Shown: positions 15,096-23,553, numbered from the stretch's first letter. The stretch is DNA of 46,433 bases from an uncultured Elusimicrobia bacterium (GCA_903889965.1 CAISZM010000046.1:1-46433), one strand, 5' to 3'. A program made the numbers and translations. Notes: a model not told the origin generated them from the letters alone.

Positions 15096-18031
15096 CCGGA
15101 AAATTCACCCTTCTGCCGCAGGACGCGGACCTGATAGACCATATAGCCGGCCTGCTGGCCGGGCGCAAAGATCTTGCCGACTGCGTTGTGGTTTTCCCCG
15201 GCCGCCGCCCCGCGCATTTTCTCCGCAAGCGGCTGTTTGAAAAGCTCGGCAGGTCTTTTGAATGCCCGGCGCTTTATTCCATGGACGAGTTCGCCGCTTT
15301 CCTCACCGAGGCGGCGGGCGGCGCAGGGCCCGAGATAGGGGAGCTGGACGCCGCGGCCATAATGCTGGGCCTGGAAAATAGCATACAGGGCCTGGGGCCG
15401 CTGGCAGGCAAGTCCAAGACCGAGCTGGACTGGTTCCTGCCCTGGGCCTTCAAGGCCTACGCCGATTTCGAGGAGATAAAGAAGGAGCTGATAACCGCGC
15501 GCGAGCTGGGCGGCCTGGACTCGGGGCTGGAGGCGGGCGAAGCCGCCGGCATGTTCGCGCGGGCGCGGGACTTCAGCGGCAAGTTCGGGGGCTTCTCCAA
15601 ACTTTATGGCGCTTTCTACGAAGCCTTGGCGGCTCAGGGCCTGCTGACCCCGGCCCTTAAATACGCCGCGGCGGCCGCCCCCGGAGCGCCGGAAAAAGCG
15701 GGGCTGGGCGGTAAGGGGCTGGTTATAGTGGCCGGTTTCTTTCTGCTGTCCCGGTCCGAGCAGCGGCTGGTGGAGAACCTTTTTAAACTGGCTAATTTCC
15801 GACTGATAGCCCAGGAAGGCCCGGGCCTGGACGAGCGCCTGGCTTTCCTGGTTAAGAAGGCCCTCATCCCGGCGCTTAAACCCTATAAGCCGGCGGCGCC
15901 CGACGCGGCCAGGTTCACCTTCCACAAGGCGGCGGACACGCACAGCGAGGTGTTCGCGCTCGGCGAGATAATAGAGAAGAAGGATTACGACGAGCGCGAC
16001 GTCATAGTGATACCCTCGGCGGACGCCCTGTTCCCCGTGGTCCACAATATACTGCCGGACTTCGACAATAATAATATCGCCATCGGCTACCCGGTGTCGC
16101 ATACGCCGGTCTATTCGCTGGTGGAGTCCATCGGCAAACTGCTGGACCGCGCGGACGGCAAGGCTTATTTCATACCCGACTACCTGGACCTGGTTTTCCA
16201 CCCTTATGTCAAAGGCGTCCTGCGGGAGGGCAGCCCCGAGCTGACGCGCATACTGTTCCAGGCGCTGAACGAGCATTTCCTCGGCCGCATGAGCCGCTAC
16301 GTGGAACTATCCGCCATAGAGACCGATAAAGATTTCCTGGACGCCGCCCTGAAGAGGCTGGAGCATTACCCGGACCACCGTGCCGTTACCAGGGCGGAGA
16401 TAACCGCGCACATAAAAGGTATACACGACGCTTTTATCCGCCCCTTCGAGGACATCCCCACTATAGGGGCTTTCGCCGGCGCGCTGCTGGAGCTTATCTC
16501 ATATGTTTCCCGCTCCACTACCGCGCACATGCACCCGTACTGGCGGGATTTCTCCGGGCGCTTCCTTTCGCTGCTCGACGGGGTGTGCGGGTCGCGGCTG
16601 GCGGGGGAGAGCTTCGGGAGCAGGCAATCCTACTTTAAGTTCTTCGGCACGGCGGTAAAGGGCGCGGTGTATCCCTTCGAGGGCACGCCGGTGAGGGGGC
16701 TGCAGGTGCTGGGCCTGCTGGAAACCCGCGGCCTTAAGTTCAGGCGGGTCTATTTCCTGGACGCCAACGCAGACGCCCTTAACGTTACCGGCGCGGGCGA
16801 CGCCGTGCTGTCTGACTTCATGCGGGCGCTGCTTAAGCTCCCGGCCTGCCGCGAGCGCGAGGCGGCGCGCAAGTATTATTTCGAAACACTGCTGGGCGGG
16901 GCAGGCGAGGCGCATATCTTCTACCGCGACAATTCCAAGGCCGAGAAGAGCCCCTTTGTGGAGGAACTGCTGTTCCGGCTGGAGAGCGCCGGGGCCGACC
17001 GGGAAAAACTGGAGAAACGCGTCTTTTTCGACCTGACGTTCAAAAACAAAGAACCCTCGGCCGCGGTTAAGAACGACCGGGTGATGGAGAAGCTGGCCGG
17101 GACTGTCTTCTCGCCCTCGGCGCTGAACCATTACCTGGCCTGCCCGCTGCGCTTCTACTATATCAGCGTGCTGGGCCTGCGCGAGCAGGAGGAAATTTCG
17201 GAGGAGATCAGCAGGGCCTCCATCGGCAATATAGTCCACAAGGCGCTGGAGCTCTACTTCCTGCGCGGCAGCCGCCTGGGCCGGCCCTTCGCGGCGGGGG
17301 AATTTAAGGAAGAGCTGGCCGTCATGATGGCTTGCCTGGCCGAGGCCATGGCTTTCTACCACCTAACCGATACGGCCAAAGGCTACGGCTATGTTATGCG
17401 GCGGCAGCTGGAGAAGCGCCTTGAGGATATACTCCGTTACCACATCGAGAAGCTGGGCGGCTTTACGCCTCTGGCCGTGGAGGCCTGGCTTGAAGCGGAG
17501 CTGGAGCTGCCGTCGGGCAAAAAGGCCAGGCTGGCCGGCAAGGCCGACCGCATAGACCTGCGCCCCGGCGACGAGGGGGCTCCCGAGAAAATAGTGATAG
17601 TGGATTATAAAACCGGCTCCGGCGCCAAGGTTCCCGCCTGGCAGAAATTTGACCTGGAAGGGCCGCGGTCGGATTGGGGCAAGACCCTGCGCTCGGTGCA
17701 GCTGCCGGCGTATGTGCTGATGGCCATGACCGGGAAAGTAAAGCCCGCGGCCGGGGTTGAGGATAAGGTTAACCCTTTGATAAGCGGCCGCGCCGTATCT
17801 GATTTCGACGCCAGGCTGATGATGCTGGGCAGGGAAGAAATTACAGAGGAAAGCCTTTATAAGCAGTTCAAACACAAGTCCCCGGATGTGCCTTCCACTT
17901 TTGAAAAATATAAGGGCGCCGTCTGTGTTCTGCTGGACGAGATCCTTAACCCGGACCTGGCTTTCGAGCCGACAAAGAGCGAGGACGACTGCAAGCATTG
18001 CCCTTTCAAAGTAATGTGCGGCCGCTTTTAA
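15092..18031 (+). CDS. addB: AddB-like nuclease subunit with Fe-S clasp
   Basis: 979 residues. The N-terminal part (VVVFPGRRPAHFLRKRLFEK) resembles the inactivated helicase of AddB and lacks a Walker A motif. The C-terminal nuclease has KADRIDLRP and IVIVDYKTGSG (Asp near 838). Four cysteines are arranged as in AddB [4Fe-4S] nucleases: Cys684 in LACPLRFYY, then Cys967, Cys970 and Cys976 in DDCKHCPFKVMCG, the C-x2-C-x5-C spacing of B. subtilis AddB. This supports a DNA-end-processing AddAB complex rather than RecBCD. The missing Walker A resembles alphaproteobacterial-type AddB. A short palindromic repeat begins at the stop codon. Confidence 0.87.
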   Translation: MTGKFTLLPQDADLIDHIAGLLAGRKDLADCVVVFPGRRPAHFLRKRLFEKLGRSFECPALYSMDEFAAFLTEAAGGAGPEIGELDAAAIMLGLENSIQGLGPLAGKSKTELDWFLPWAFKAYADFEEIKKELITARELGGLDSGLEAGEAAGMFARARDFSGKFGGFSKLYGAFYEALAAQGLLTPALKYAAAAAPGAPEKAGLGGKGLVIVAGFFLLSRSEQRLVENLFKLANFRLIAQEGPGLDERLAFLVKKALIPALKPYKPAAPDAARFTFHKAADTHSEVFALGEIIEKKDYDERDVIVIPSADALFPVVHNILPDFDNNNIAIGYPVSHTPVYSLVESIGKLLDRADGKAYFIPDYLDLVFHPYVKGVLREGSPELTRILFQALNEHFLGRMSRYVELSAIETDKDFLDAALKRLEHYPDHRAVTRAEITAHIKGIHDAFIRPFEDIPTIGAFAGALLELISYVSRSTTAHMHPYWRDFSGRFLSLLDGVCGSRLAGESFGSRQSYFKFFGTAVKGAVYPFEGTPVRGLQVLGLLETRGLKFRRVYFLDANADALNVTGAGDAVLSDFMRALLKLPACREREAARKYYFETLLGGAGEAHIFYRDNSKAEKSPFVEELLFRLESAGADREKLEKRVFFDLTFKNKEPSAAVKNDRVMEKLAGTVFSPSALNHYLACPLRFYYISVLGLREQEEISEEISRASIGNIVHKALELYFLRGSRLGRPFAAGEFKEELAVMMACLAEAMAFYHLTDTAKGYGYVMRRQLEKRLEDILRYHIEKLGGFTPLAVEAWLEAELELPSGKKARLAGKADRIDLRPGDEGAPEKIVIVDYKTGSGAKVPAWQKFDLEGPRSDWGKTLRSVQLPAYVLMAMTGKVKPAAGVEDKVNPLISGRAVSDFDARLMMLGREEITEESLYKQFKHKSPDVPSTFEKYKGAVCVLLDEILNPDLAFEPTKSEDDCKHCPFKVMCGRF

Positions 18032-18060
18032 GGGGTCAGGTCTTTACTTTTGACCTTTAG
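18031..18060. repeat. Short palindromic repeat (AGGTC/GACCT type), copy 2
   Basis: AGGGGTCAGGTCTTTACTTT followed by TGACCTTTAG. The stem AGGTC (18038-18042) with GACCT (18052-18056) follows the addB stop. It shares about 26 of 28 positions with 10803-10830. It may form a 3' end structure for addAB, but it has no T-tract typical of an intrinsic terminator. Confidence 0.65.
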
Positions 18061-18166
18061 CGGAGCTGCGCGGTCGGAGCTGGTTATTATTGCGTTGTTT
18101 TAGGGGGCGCCTTTGTACGCGGTTCGCGGACCTGCCGGCTTTAGACGGCGAAGGCTTGTTTTCCTC

Positions 18167-18195
18167 TTGATAAATCGAGGCGGAGCGGGTATACT
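18167..18195 (+). promoter_or_regulatory. Sigma-70-type promoter of the FGE-fold gene
   Basis: TTGATA (18167-18172), 17-bp spacer, TATACT (18190-18195). Transcription would start near 18202, 34 nt before the ATG at 18236, leaving room for the ribosome binding site GAGGGG. This fixes the start downstream of the longer in-frame opening. Confidence 0.75.
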
Positions 18196-18235
18196 TTCAT
18201 ATAGGGTTAAACATCTCCGCGGGAAAGAGGGGTTT

Positions 18236-19183
18236 ATGAATAACTGGAAAAAATATTCGCTCGTTTGCCTGGTGGCGGCAGTGTCCTTGTTCGCCTACGG
18301 CAGGAACGCCCGCAGGAGCCTTCCTTCCGATTTCCGGGACGCGCCCCGGGATGTCCGCGCCACGGATTCGCTTAAAGAGGCGGGCCCCGCCAGTTCCGCC
18401 GCCGACGGGGATGTTCCCGACGCGTCCGCTCACAAAGGCTATGTTGCGGGGAACGATGCGTCCATCCCCGGGCCCGCAAAGCCGGTGGAGTGGATCGCTC
18501 TCGATGGCGGGAGGTTCACGATGGGCACCGACAGCGGGGAAAATTTTTTTGCGGACGCCAAGCCGGTACACGAGGTCGTCATCAAAACCTTCGACATGTC
18601 GCTGACGGCGGTCACGGTGGAACAATACGCGGAATGCGTGAATAAAGGCGGCTGCACGGAGCCGGCCATGGGAGAATATTGCAACTGGGGGAAGGCGGGG
18701 CGGCAGTTCCACCCGGTCAACTGCCTGAACTGGGACCAGGCGAGCCAGTACGCCAAATTTAAGGACGCCCGGCTGCCCAGCGAGGCCGAGTGGGAATACG
18801 CCGCCACCAGCGGCGGCAGGAACCAAAAATATCCCTGGGGCAGCGACGAGGCGACCTGCGACAAGGCCGTGATGTTCGGCAACGGCAATTACGGCTGCGG
18901 TAAAAACAGCACCATGCAGGTGTGTTCAAAGCCCGCCGGCAATACCGCGCAGGGCTTGTGCGATATGGCTGGTAATGTGGCGCAGTGGGTGCAGGACAAA
19001 TACCAGGATTCGTACAAGAACACGCCGGCTGACGGCAGGGCGTACGAGGCTTCCGGCGTCGCCAGGGTTGTGCGCGGCGGCTCCTTTTACTTAAGTGAGA
19101 CCAGGGCTATGAGGGCCGACTTCCGCGACCGCGTAGACCCCGGGTTCCGCGGGCCCACCCTCGGGTTCCGCATAGCGAGGTAA
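18236..19183 (+). CDS. Secreted or anchored FGE-sulfatase (SUMF1) fold protein, probably not an active FGE
   Basis: 315 residues from ATG 18236 (good GAGGGG ribosome binding site). A hydrophobic N-terminus (YSLVCLVAAVSLFAYG) exports or anchors it. From about residue 80 the formylglycine-generating-enzyme fold is clear: GGRFTMGTDSGENFF, PVHEVVIKTFDMS, PVNCLNWDQASQYAKF, RLPSEAEWEYAAT, YPWGSD, GLCDMAGNVAQWVQD, VVRGGSFYLSETRAMRADFR, GPTLGFRIAR. Active FGEs carry two catalytic cysteines just after the RGGSW motif; here that stretch is SFYLSETRAMR with none, so oxidation of sulfatase cysteines is unlikely. Such relatives often bind ligands or peptides. No sulfatase gene is nearby. Confidence 0.85.
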   Translation: MNNWKKYSLVCLVAAVSLFAYGRNARRSLPSDFRDAPRDVRATDSLKEAGPASSAADGDVPDASAHKGYVAGNDASIPGPAKPVEWIALDGGRFTMGTDSGENFFADAKPVHEVVIKTFDMSLTAVTVEQYAECVNKGGCTEPAMGEYCNWGKAGRQFHPVNCLNWDQASQYAKFKDARLPSEAEWEYAATSGGRNQKYPWGSDEATCDKAVMFGNGNYGCGKNSTMQVCSKPAGNTAQGLCDMAGNVAQWVQDKYQDSYKNTPADGRAYEASGVARVVRGGSFYLSETRAMRADFRDRVDPGFRGPTLGFRIAR

Positions 19184-19239
19184 TTTTCAGCTCATTAGTT
19201 CTTCGGCGCGAGGCTGTCCAGGCAAGTTGGCGCGAAAAT

Positions 19240-19272
19240 AGAACCGGGCGCGTTTTAAACGCGCCCGGTTCT
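19240..19272. terminator. Bidirectional intrinsic terminator
   Basis: AGAACCGGGCGCGTTT (19240-19255) and AAACGCGCCCGGTTCT (19257-19272) are perfectly complementary, giving a 12-bp GC-rich stem closed by an AT loop. T-rich sequence follows on the plus strand (TGTTTCTTC) and TATTTT on the minus strand. It separates the convergent FGE-fold and C11 protease genes. Confidence 0.88.
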
Positions 19273-19296
19273 GTTTCTTCCCGTGCCGCGGAGGTT

Positions 19297-20694
19297 TTAC
19301 GGCGCTTCGGGGTCCGGTGCCGGCTCTTCGCTCTTTTTTGTCATCTCCTGCGCGTATTTCTGCGTTGACCGGATCATCTCCGCCCAGCCGGTCTTCGACA
19401 TTTTGAGCGAATCAAAGTCGGTATCGTAATCGGCCAGCGGCAGGTAGGCCGATACGCCCATAGCCCCGCTGTGCTTGCCGCTGGCGGTGTTGGCGAATAC
19501 CAGTTTCTGGCGCAGGGTTTCCACCACCTGCCTGGCGGCGTCCTGCACGGCCAGTACCTTGCTTTTCCCGGCCAGGCAGGCCGAGAACTGGCCGAGGTCC
19601 AGCTGGTCGTAATTGTCGAAATGTGTCACGCTCTTGGACAGGGCGCAGCCGATCACCGCGCGCTGGTCGGAGTTGTCCACCACCGCATTAGCCAGCGTCC
19701 CTTCGGCGGAGGCCAGGGCGGGAACCTGGTCCGTCAGGACCGCCGACTGCGTAACGTCACCGTTGCCGTAGAACTCCTTCCAGGACTGTACCACGTTGCG
19801 CGCCGCTTCCGCGGGGCCGGCCCCGGGCATCCTTGAAAGGCGGCGGAGGAAGGTGGCGTAATCGTAACCGTCGCCGGGCTCGCTCTCCTCGGAGCCCAGA
19901 ATCACCTTGGCGTAAGGGGAAAGTTCCTGGAGCACCGCGGCGTCCTGCATCAGGCAGGCGTCCGAGCCGTAAACATCCAGCGGCCCTATGGCGGCCAGAG
20001 CCGCCGCGTGTTCGGCCATGGTGATGTGGTTCTTGGCCGCGTCATCGTAGGAGATGCCTTTGTCCACCGAACCGGCGGGTTTGGCGTATTTGCTGCCGGA
20101 CTGCCAGCCGGAGCCGTGGTTCCAGACCACCAGAATGTACTTCTCGGCGGGGAAGGACTTCTTGGCCCATTTAGCGAACTCCACCAGGTGCCTCCAGTCG
20201 CCCATATCGGCGTTGGGCAGTTCCTGGAGCAGGCGCGATGAGGCCGCGCCCTTTTTATTTATGAGGATGCGGCGCGAGCCGTCGAAGGGCCCGCCCTCCG
20301 ACTTAAGAGAGGCGTGCTCGACTACTATGTTTATGAAGGCGTTGGAACCGACCTGCTCCATTTCATGAACGTCATTGGCGCCGGCCAGGGCCAGGTTGTT
20401 CTTGCCGTTAATATAGACTATCACGGTCCAGGAGGCGCGGAAGTTGGCCGGTTTGGCGAAAGAGACGTTCTGCAGGCTGTTGGCGCTTACATTGGACACC
20501 TGCGACTGCGCCAGGTTGGTGTCGATGTCGTCAAAACCCACGGGAACATTGTTGATGTCGGCCAGGGAAGGGGCGCTCATCCCGGAGACGTCCGAGGCGT
20601 GAAGGGCGTTTAGGTCGAATTGGCTATTGTCCTGCGCCGCCAGGGAGCCGGCCAGGGACAGGGCAAGTGTAAGGGTCGCGATAATGTTTTTCAT
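19297..20694 (-). CDS. Secreted clostripain-family (C11) cysteine protease
   Basis: 465 residues from the ATG at 20694, which has an AAGAGG ribosome binding site and begins a signal peptide (MKNIIATLTLALSLAGSLAAQ). The catalytic domain starts at WTVIVYINGKNNLA. The dyad is His193 in VVWNHGSGW and Cys247 in YGSDACLMQ, the C11 hallmarks. SEESEPGDGYDY and SKSVTHFDNYDQLDL also fit the family. C11 enzymes usually cleave after Arg or Lys and are often autoprocessed; the substrate here is unknown. The C-terminus ends in an acidic Pro-rich tail. An alternative start 14 codons upstream lacks signal-peptide logic and lies near the promoter. Confidence 0.88.
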   Translation of the reverse strand: MKNIIATLTLALSLAGSLAAQDNSQFDLNALHASDVSGMSAPSLADINNVPVGFDDIDTNLAQSQVSNVSANSLQNVSFAKPANFRASWTVIVYINGKNNLALAGANDVHEMEQVGSNAFINIVVEHASLKSEGGPFDGSRRILINKKGAASSRLLQELPNADMGDWRHLVEFAKWAKKSFPAEKYILVVWNHGSGWQSGSKYAKPAGSVDKGISYDDAAKNHITMAEHAAALAAIGPLDVYGSDACLMQDAAVLQELSPYAKVILGSEESEPGDGYDYATFLRRLSRMPGAGPAEAARNVVQSWKEFYGNGDVTQSAVLTDQVPALASAEGTLANAVVDNSDQRAVIGCALSKSVTHFDNYDQLDLGQFSACLAGKSKVLAVQDAARQVVETLRQKLVFANTASGKHSGAMGVSAYLPLADYDTDFDSLKMSKTGWAEMIRSTQKYAQEMTKKSEEPAPDPEAP

Positions 20695-20727
20695 AAGTTG
20701 CACGCCTCTTGCGGCTTCCGCGTCAAT

Positions 20728-20757
20728 AGTATACACCGCCCCCTTGACATGTCAAGG
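20728..20757 (-). promoter_or_regulatory. Promoter of the C11 protease gene with overlapping palindromic operator
   Basis: Minus strand: TTGACA (plus 20750-20755), 16-bp spacer, TATACT (plus 20728-20733), about 28 bp before the ATG at 20694 after the start site. The -35 lies within a perfect 16-bp palindrome, CCTTGACATGTCAAGG (20742-20757), so a dimeric regulator could bind there and block the promoter. Confidence 0.72.
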
Positions 20758-20786
20758 TGTCTAAAGTCCGGGCGCCGTATAGGTCC

Positions 20787-20814
20787 TTGGACCCAGGGCG
20801 GAAAATGTTAGAAT
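20787..20814 (+). promoter_or_regulatory. Extended -10 promoter of the dockerin-like operon
   Basis: TTGGAC (20787-20792), 16-bp spacer, TAGAAT (20809-20814) preceded by TGT, an extended -10 arrangement. Predicted start near 20821, about 70 nt before the ATG at 20891. It is divergent from the protease promoter only about 30 bp away, so the palindrome between them could affect both. Confidence 0.68.
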
Positions 20815-20890
20815 AAACCGTGTTAAGACGCCACCGAAATTGTATTTGCCAGGCGGCAACTGGTATTGCGCGGACATAACGGGGGTTTTT

Positions 20891-22378
20891 ATGAGGAAGG
20901 CTATCGGGACTAAACTTTTCGGCTCCCTGCTGATCTTTATAGCGGTATTTATAGCGGCGGGATATTTCACTATGCCCGTGAACCGCATAAATATGCGCTC
21001 CAGGCTCGTCATGCTGGGGGATTTTAATTCCGATAATAAATGGGACCAGAAGGACGCCGGGCTTCTCTCCGCTTTAATAGCGGACCCTTTCTCCATGCCC
21101 GAGGAGGCCGCCTACAAGGCCGACATCAACCACAACGGGCTCCTTGACGACGAGGACGCGGCCTTCCTGAAAGAGCTTTACAAGACGGGAGACCCTTACA
21201 AGGCGCGGGAAGAGTTCGCCGGGAAAGTGTTCCCTTACCCGCGCGAGTTCTTCCGCTACGTGCCGGAAAGCGAATATATACAGCGCCCGGTCCTGGACAT
21301 AAAGAATAAGGCCGAAGACACCTCGCCGCTCAAATTCCTCAGGCAGGCGCGCCTGAAGGCCGCGGCCGGTTATGAGGGCGAACTGCTGCGCGAGATCTAC
21401 GGCGAGGGGATAAGGTTCTCGCTGGCCTACGCCAGGAGGGAGCCTGGCCTGGCGCCCAAAGAAAAGGAATACTCCGACGCGAAGATAGCGCGCTGCGCGG
21501 CCATGTGGGGGGCCGGGCGCTATTACGAGCTTCTCCTTGAGATCATGGGGCTTACCGAAGACGCCGAGACGCTTACGATAAAAGGTCAGCCGGCTTTTGT
21601 GGCCCAAAGCCTCTATTTCAGGGACCATTTGCGGGCGCTGCTGGGGTCCGCGCTTTACCGGGACTACGCCGCCGGCAAAGTTCCCGCCGCGGAGGTGTTC
21701 AAGCTGATCGAAAAATACGCGCTGGAGGACATGCATATACAGGTGGACCTGATAAACCTGGCCCCGCCGCGCGACTTCCTGGAGCTTAAAAATTACTCCG
21801 ACAGGGCGAAGTGGCAGTATTACAAATCCACTTCCACCAGGAAGGATTTCAGGCGGCTGCTGCTTTTCGCGCAGTACGACCGGCGCTATCTGCGCGCGGC
21901 CGCGCGCACTACCCGCAAAATGACGGACGCGCCGCTGGACAACCATAACCTGCCCATGGTGCTGCTGTTCCGCGAGGCGCTGGCGATAAAAGGCGGCGAC
22001 AAGCTGGCCGCTGTCGGCCTTGTGGACGAGGCGGTGCGTATACCCTTCAGCTGGGTGAAGGCCATCCCGAGGGACAAGCTGCCGGCCTCCGTGGCTCTCG
22101 AGAATTTCCTTCTGCCGGGGAATAAAGAGGACGGTTCGGACAAGAGCCGGCATTGGAACGTTTTCGGCGGGGTAAGCCTGTACAAGTCGCCGGAGGAGTC
22201 GCTGCGTCTGGCCCTGGCGCGCGAGGTGAAGGACTTCAGGGATGAAGGCCGGACTACGCACGCCATGACCGAATTTATCCGGGACACGATGGCGAATCTT
22301 AACGGCATATATTACGTGGTAAGCATAAACCCCGGCCTGCTCGTTAAAAAAACAGGGACCGGGCCGGAGGGAATATGA
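20891..22378 (+). CDS. Membrane-anchored protein with dockerin-like EF-hand pair, unknown function
   Basis: 495 residues from ATG 20891 (GGGGG ribosome binding site, 20881-20885). An N-terminal membrane segment (LFGSLLIFIAVFIAAGYF) is followed by two calcium-loop motifs, GDFNSDNKWDQKDAGLL and ADINHNGLLDDEDAAFL, spaced like a type I dockerin duplicate. The remaining 370 residues are helical with no family I recognise. Dockerin-type repeats normally sit at protein ends and bind cohesins or simply calcium; here they are next to the membrane anchor on the outside. It overlaps the next gene by ATGA, so the two are co-translated. Confidence 0.75.
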   Translation: MRKAIGTKLFGSLLIFIAVFIAAGYFTMPVNRINMRSRLVMLGDFNSDNKWDQKDAGLLSALIADPFSMPEEAAYKADINHNGLLDDEDAAFLKELYKTGDPYKAREEFAGKVFPYPREFFRYVPESEYIQRPVLDIKNKAEDTSPLKFLRQARLKAAAGYEGELLREIYGEGIRFSLAYARREPGLAPKEKEYSDAKIARCAAMWGAGRYYELLLEIMGLTEDAETLTIKGQPAFVAQSLYFRDHLRALLGSALYRDYAAGKVPAAEVFKLIEKYALEDMHIQVDLINLAPPRDFLELKNYSDRAKWQYYKSTSTRKDFRRLLLFAQYDRRYLRAAARTTRKMTDAPLDNHNLPMVLLFREALAIKGGDKLAAVGLVDEAVRIPFSWVKAIPRDKLPASVALENFLLPGNKEDGSDKSRHWNVFGGVSLYKSPEESLRLALAREVKDFRDEGRTTHAMTEFIRDTMANLNGIYYVVSINPGLLVKKTGTGPEGI

Positions 22379-23115
22379 GATATTTGATCATTGTCCTGCT
22401 GCTGGCGGCCGCGGTAGACGCGGGCGCCAAGCCGCACTCGGTGGAAGTGCGAGTCTCGGACGGCAAGGCCGTGTACCTGAGGACGCTCAGCGTGGAGACC
22501 GGCAAACAGACGGATTATGTGGGGCCGGTTTCCTCCTTCGGCGCGCCCGGCAGGATGCTGCTCGCCAATGTCCTGCTGAACGAGGATAAGGGCTTCGGCC
22601 TGCAGTACCAGGTGGAACTTTCCGGGGGGAAGGGCAGCTCTGACCCCGTTATACAGGGGCAGGGAGAGGTTTCCATACGCTCAGGCAAAAGCGCGCGCGT
22701 GATAGAGTGCGGGGTCTGGACTGTGGAAGTCAGCCTTGACGGCACCGGCACGCTCGGGAAGAAAAATAAAGCGAAGGAGTGGAATCCCGGCGGTTCGGAC
22801 AATTACCGCCTGACCGCCACCGTGCGCGGCTTCAATGGCCGGGTCTGCCGCCAGATCGGGCGGAACAGGACGCAGGGCAATGTGGTGGATGGTTCTGTTT
22901 CGGGCGACAGGAAGTTCGGCTTCCTCATGAACAGTATCGTGGCCTCCGGGGCCGGCTCCGGCCCGGTCAACCTGCAGTACCAGGTCGAGCAAAGTCTGGC
23001 CGATGGAAGCGAGGGCTTTCAGCTCCAGGGTGAAAACACCGTTATCCCCGGCGTCAAGCTGCCGCTGAAGTCCGGCAGCCGCATCATAGACCTCCTGGTG
23101 GAAAGCGGGAAGTAG
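22375..23115 (+). CDS. Secreted two-repeat beta-rich protein, unknown function
   Basis: 246 residues with a signal peptide (MRYLIIVLLLAAAVDAGA). Two related halves are visible: LLNEDKGFGLQYQVELSGG ... VIQGQGEVSIRSGKSARVIE and SGAGSGPVNLQYQVEQSLAD ... FQLQGENTVIPGVKLPLKSG ... RIIDLLVE. Each ends in a strand after an R/K-S-G turn, suggesting duplicated beta-sandwich units. I do not recognise a named family. Co-transcribed with the dockerin-like protein; the operon ends at the terminator 23149-23182. The pair may act together at the cell surface, an inference from translational coupling only. Confidence 0.72.
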   Translation: MRYLIIVLLLAAAVDAGAKPHSVEVRVSDGKAVYLRTLSVETGKQTDYVGPVSSFGAPGRMLLANVLLNEDKGFGLQYQVELSGGKGSSDPVIQGQGEVSIRSGKSARVIECGVWTVEVSLDGTGTLGKKNKAKEWNPGGSDNYRLTATVRGFNGRVCRQIGRNRTQGNVVDGSVSGDRKFGFLMNSIVASGAGSGPVNLQYQVEQSLADGSEGFQLQGENTVIPGVKLPLKSGSRIIDLLVESGK

Positions 23116-23148
23116 CGGGGCGTATGTCGGTTGTAAATTCTGAACGAT

Positions 23149-23182
23149 AAAAAACCGGGCCCCTTAACGGAGCCCGGTTTTT
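23149..23182 (+). terminator. Intrinsic terminator after the dockerin-like operon
   Basis: AAAAACCGGGC (23150-23160), 11-nt loop, GCCCGGTTTTT (23172-23182): an 11-bp stem with A/T ends followed by TCGTTT. It also marks the left edge of the AT-richer island that follows. Confidence 0.85.
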
Positions 23183-23185
23183 CGT

Positions 23186-23269
23186 TTAAAGGCATTGCTT
23201 GTTACCTATATAGGTGCCGGCTACCAAGGCGCCGGTGGCTGCGCCGACTATCTAGCCTAAGTCCATCAT
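23186..23269 (-). pseudogene. Remnant of a glycine-zipper (17-kDa-antigen-like) protein with in-frame stop
   Basis: Read on the minus strand, positions 23254 down to 23186 encode stop, then IVGAATGALVAGTYIGNKQCL, then TAA. The G-x-x-x-G spacing is the glycine zipper seen in small envelope lipoproteins. An amber codon (23252-23254) separates it from a short upstream ATG-ATG start in the same frame, and there is no room for signal peptide or lipobox. It is best read as a decayed 3' fragment. Confidence 0.42.
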
Positions 23270-23511
23270 TATACCTGCGGCTGCACGGTAAGCCGGAGAT
23301 CTTTGACAGCGGCCCCGGGCGGCCAGGTCACAAGAGAAGTGTTCCTAACCCGGTTAAAGGCTGAAGAAAATGTTAAAATAAACAGTGTTGTGGTTGGCGA
23401 TGAGCTTAATCGGGTGATATAGGGAAGCCGGAAAAAGTGCTCGCTGGCAAAACCAGACATAACCGTATCCCTGCCCTCCGGGACGGCAAGGCAACCTTCA
23501 TAATTCCTATA

Positions 23512-23517
23512 TATAAT
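23512..23517 (+). promoter_or_regulatory. Candidate -10 element for the polysaccharide operon
   Basis: A consensus TATAAT at 23512-23517 lies 37 bp before the wecB GTG. No good -35 is seen at 16-18 bp, so this may depend on an activator or be incidental. The stretch 23270-23511 otherwise contains only short frames; one (plus strand, ending TAG at about 23420) shows plausible protein-like sequence TREVFLTRLKAEENVKI, but too short to name. Confidence 0.38.
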
Positions 23518-23553
23518 TGATACAGAAACGAGCGGCTGAACAATGAGAAACCT

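Noticed and set aside
14984-16276. 430-codon minus-strand frame across the addA/addB junction
   Set aside because: It covers the conserved ends of both addA and addB and has no motif of its own.
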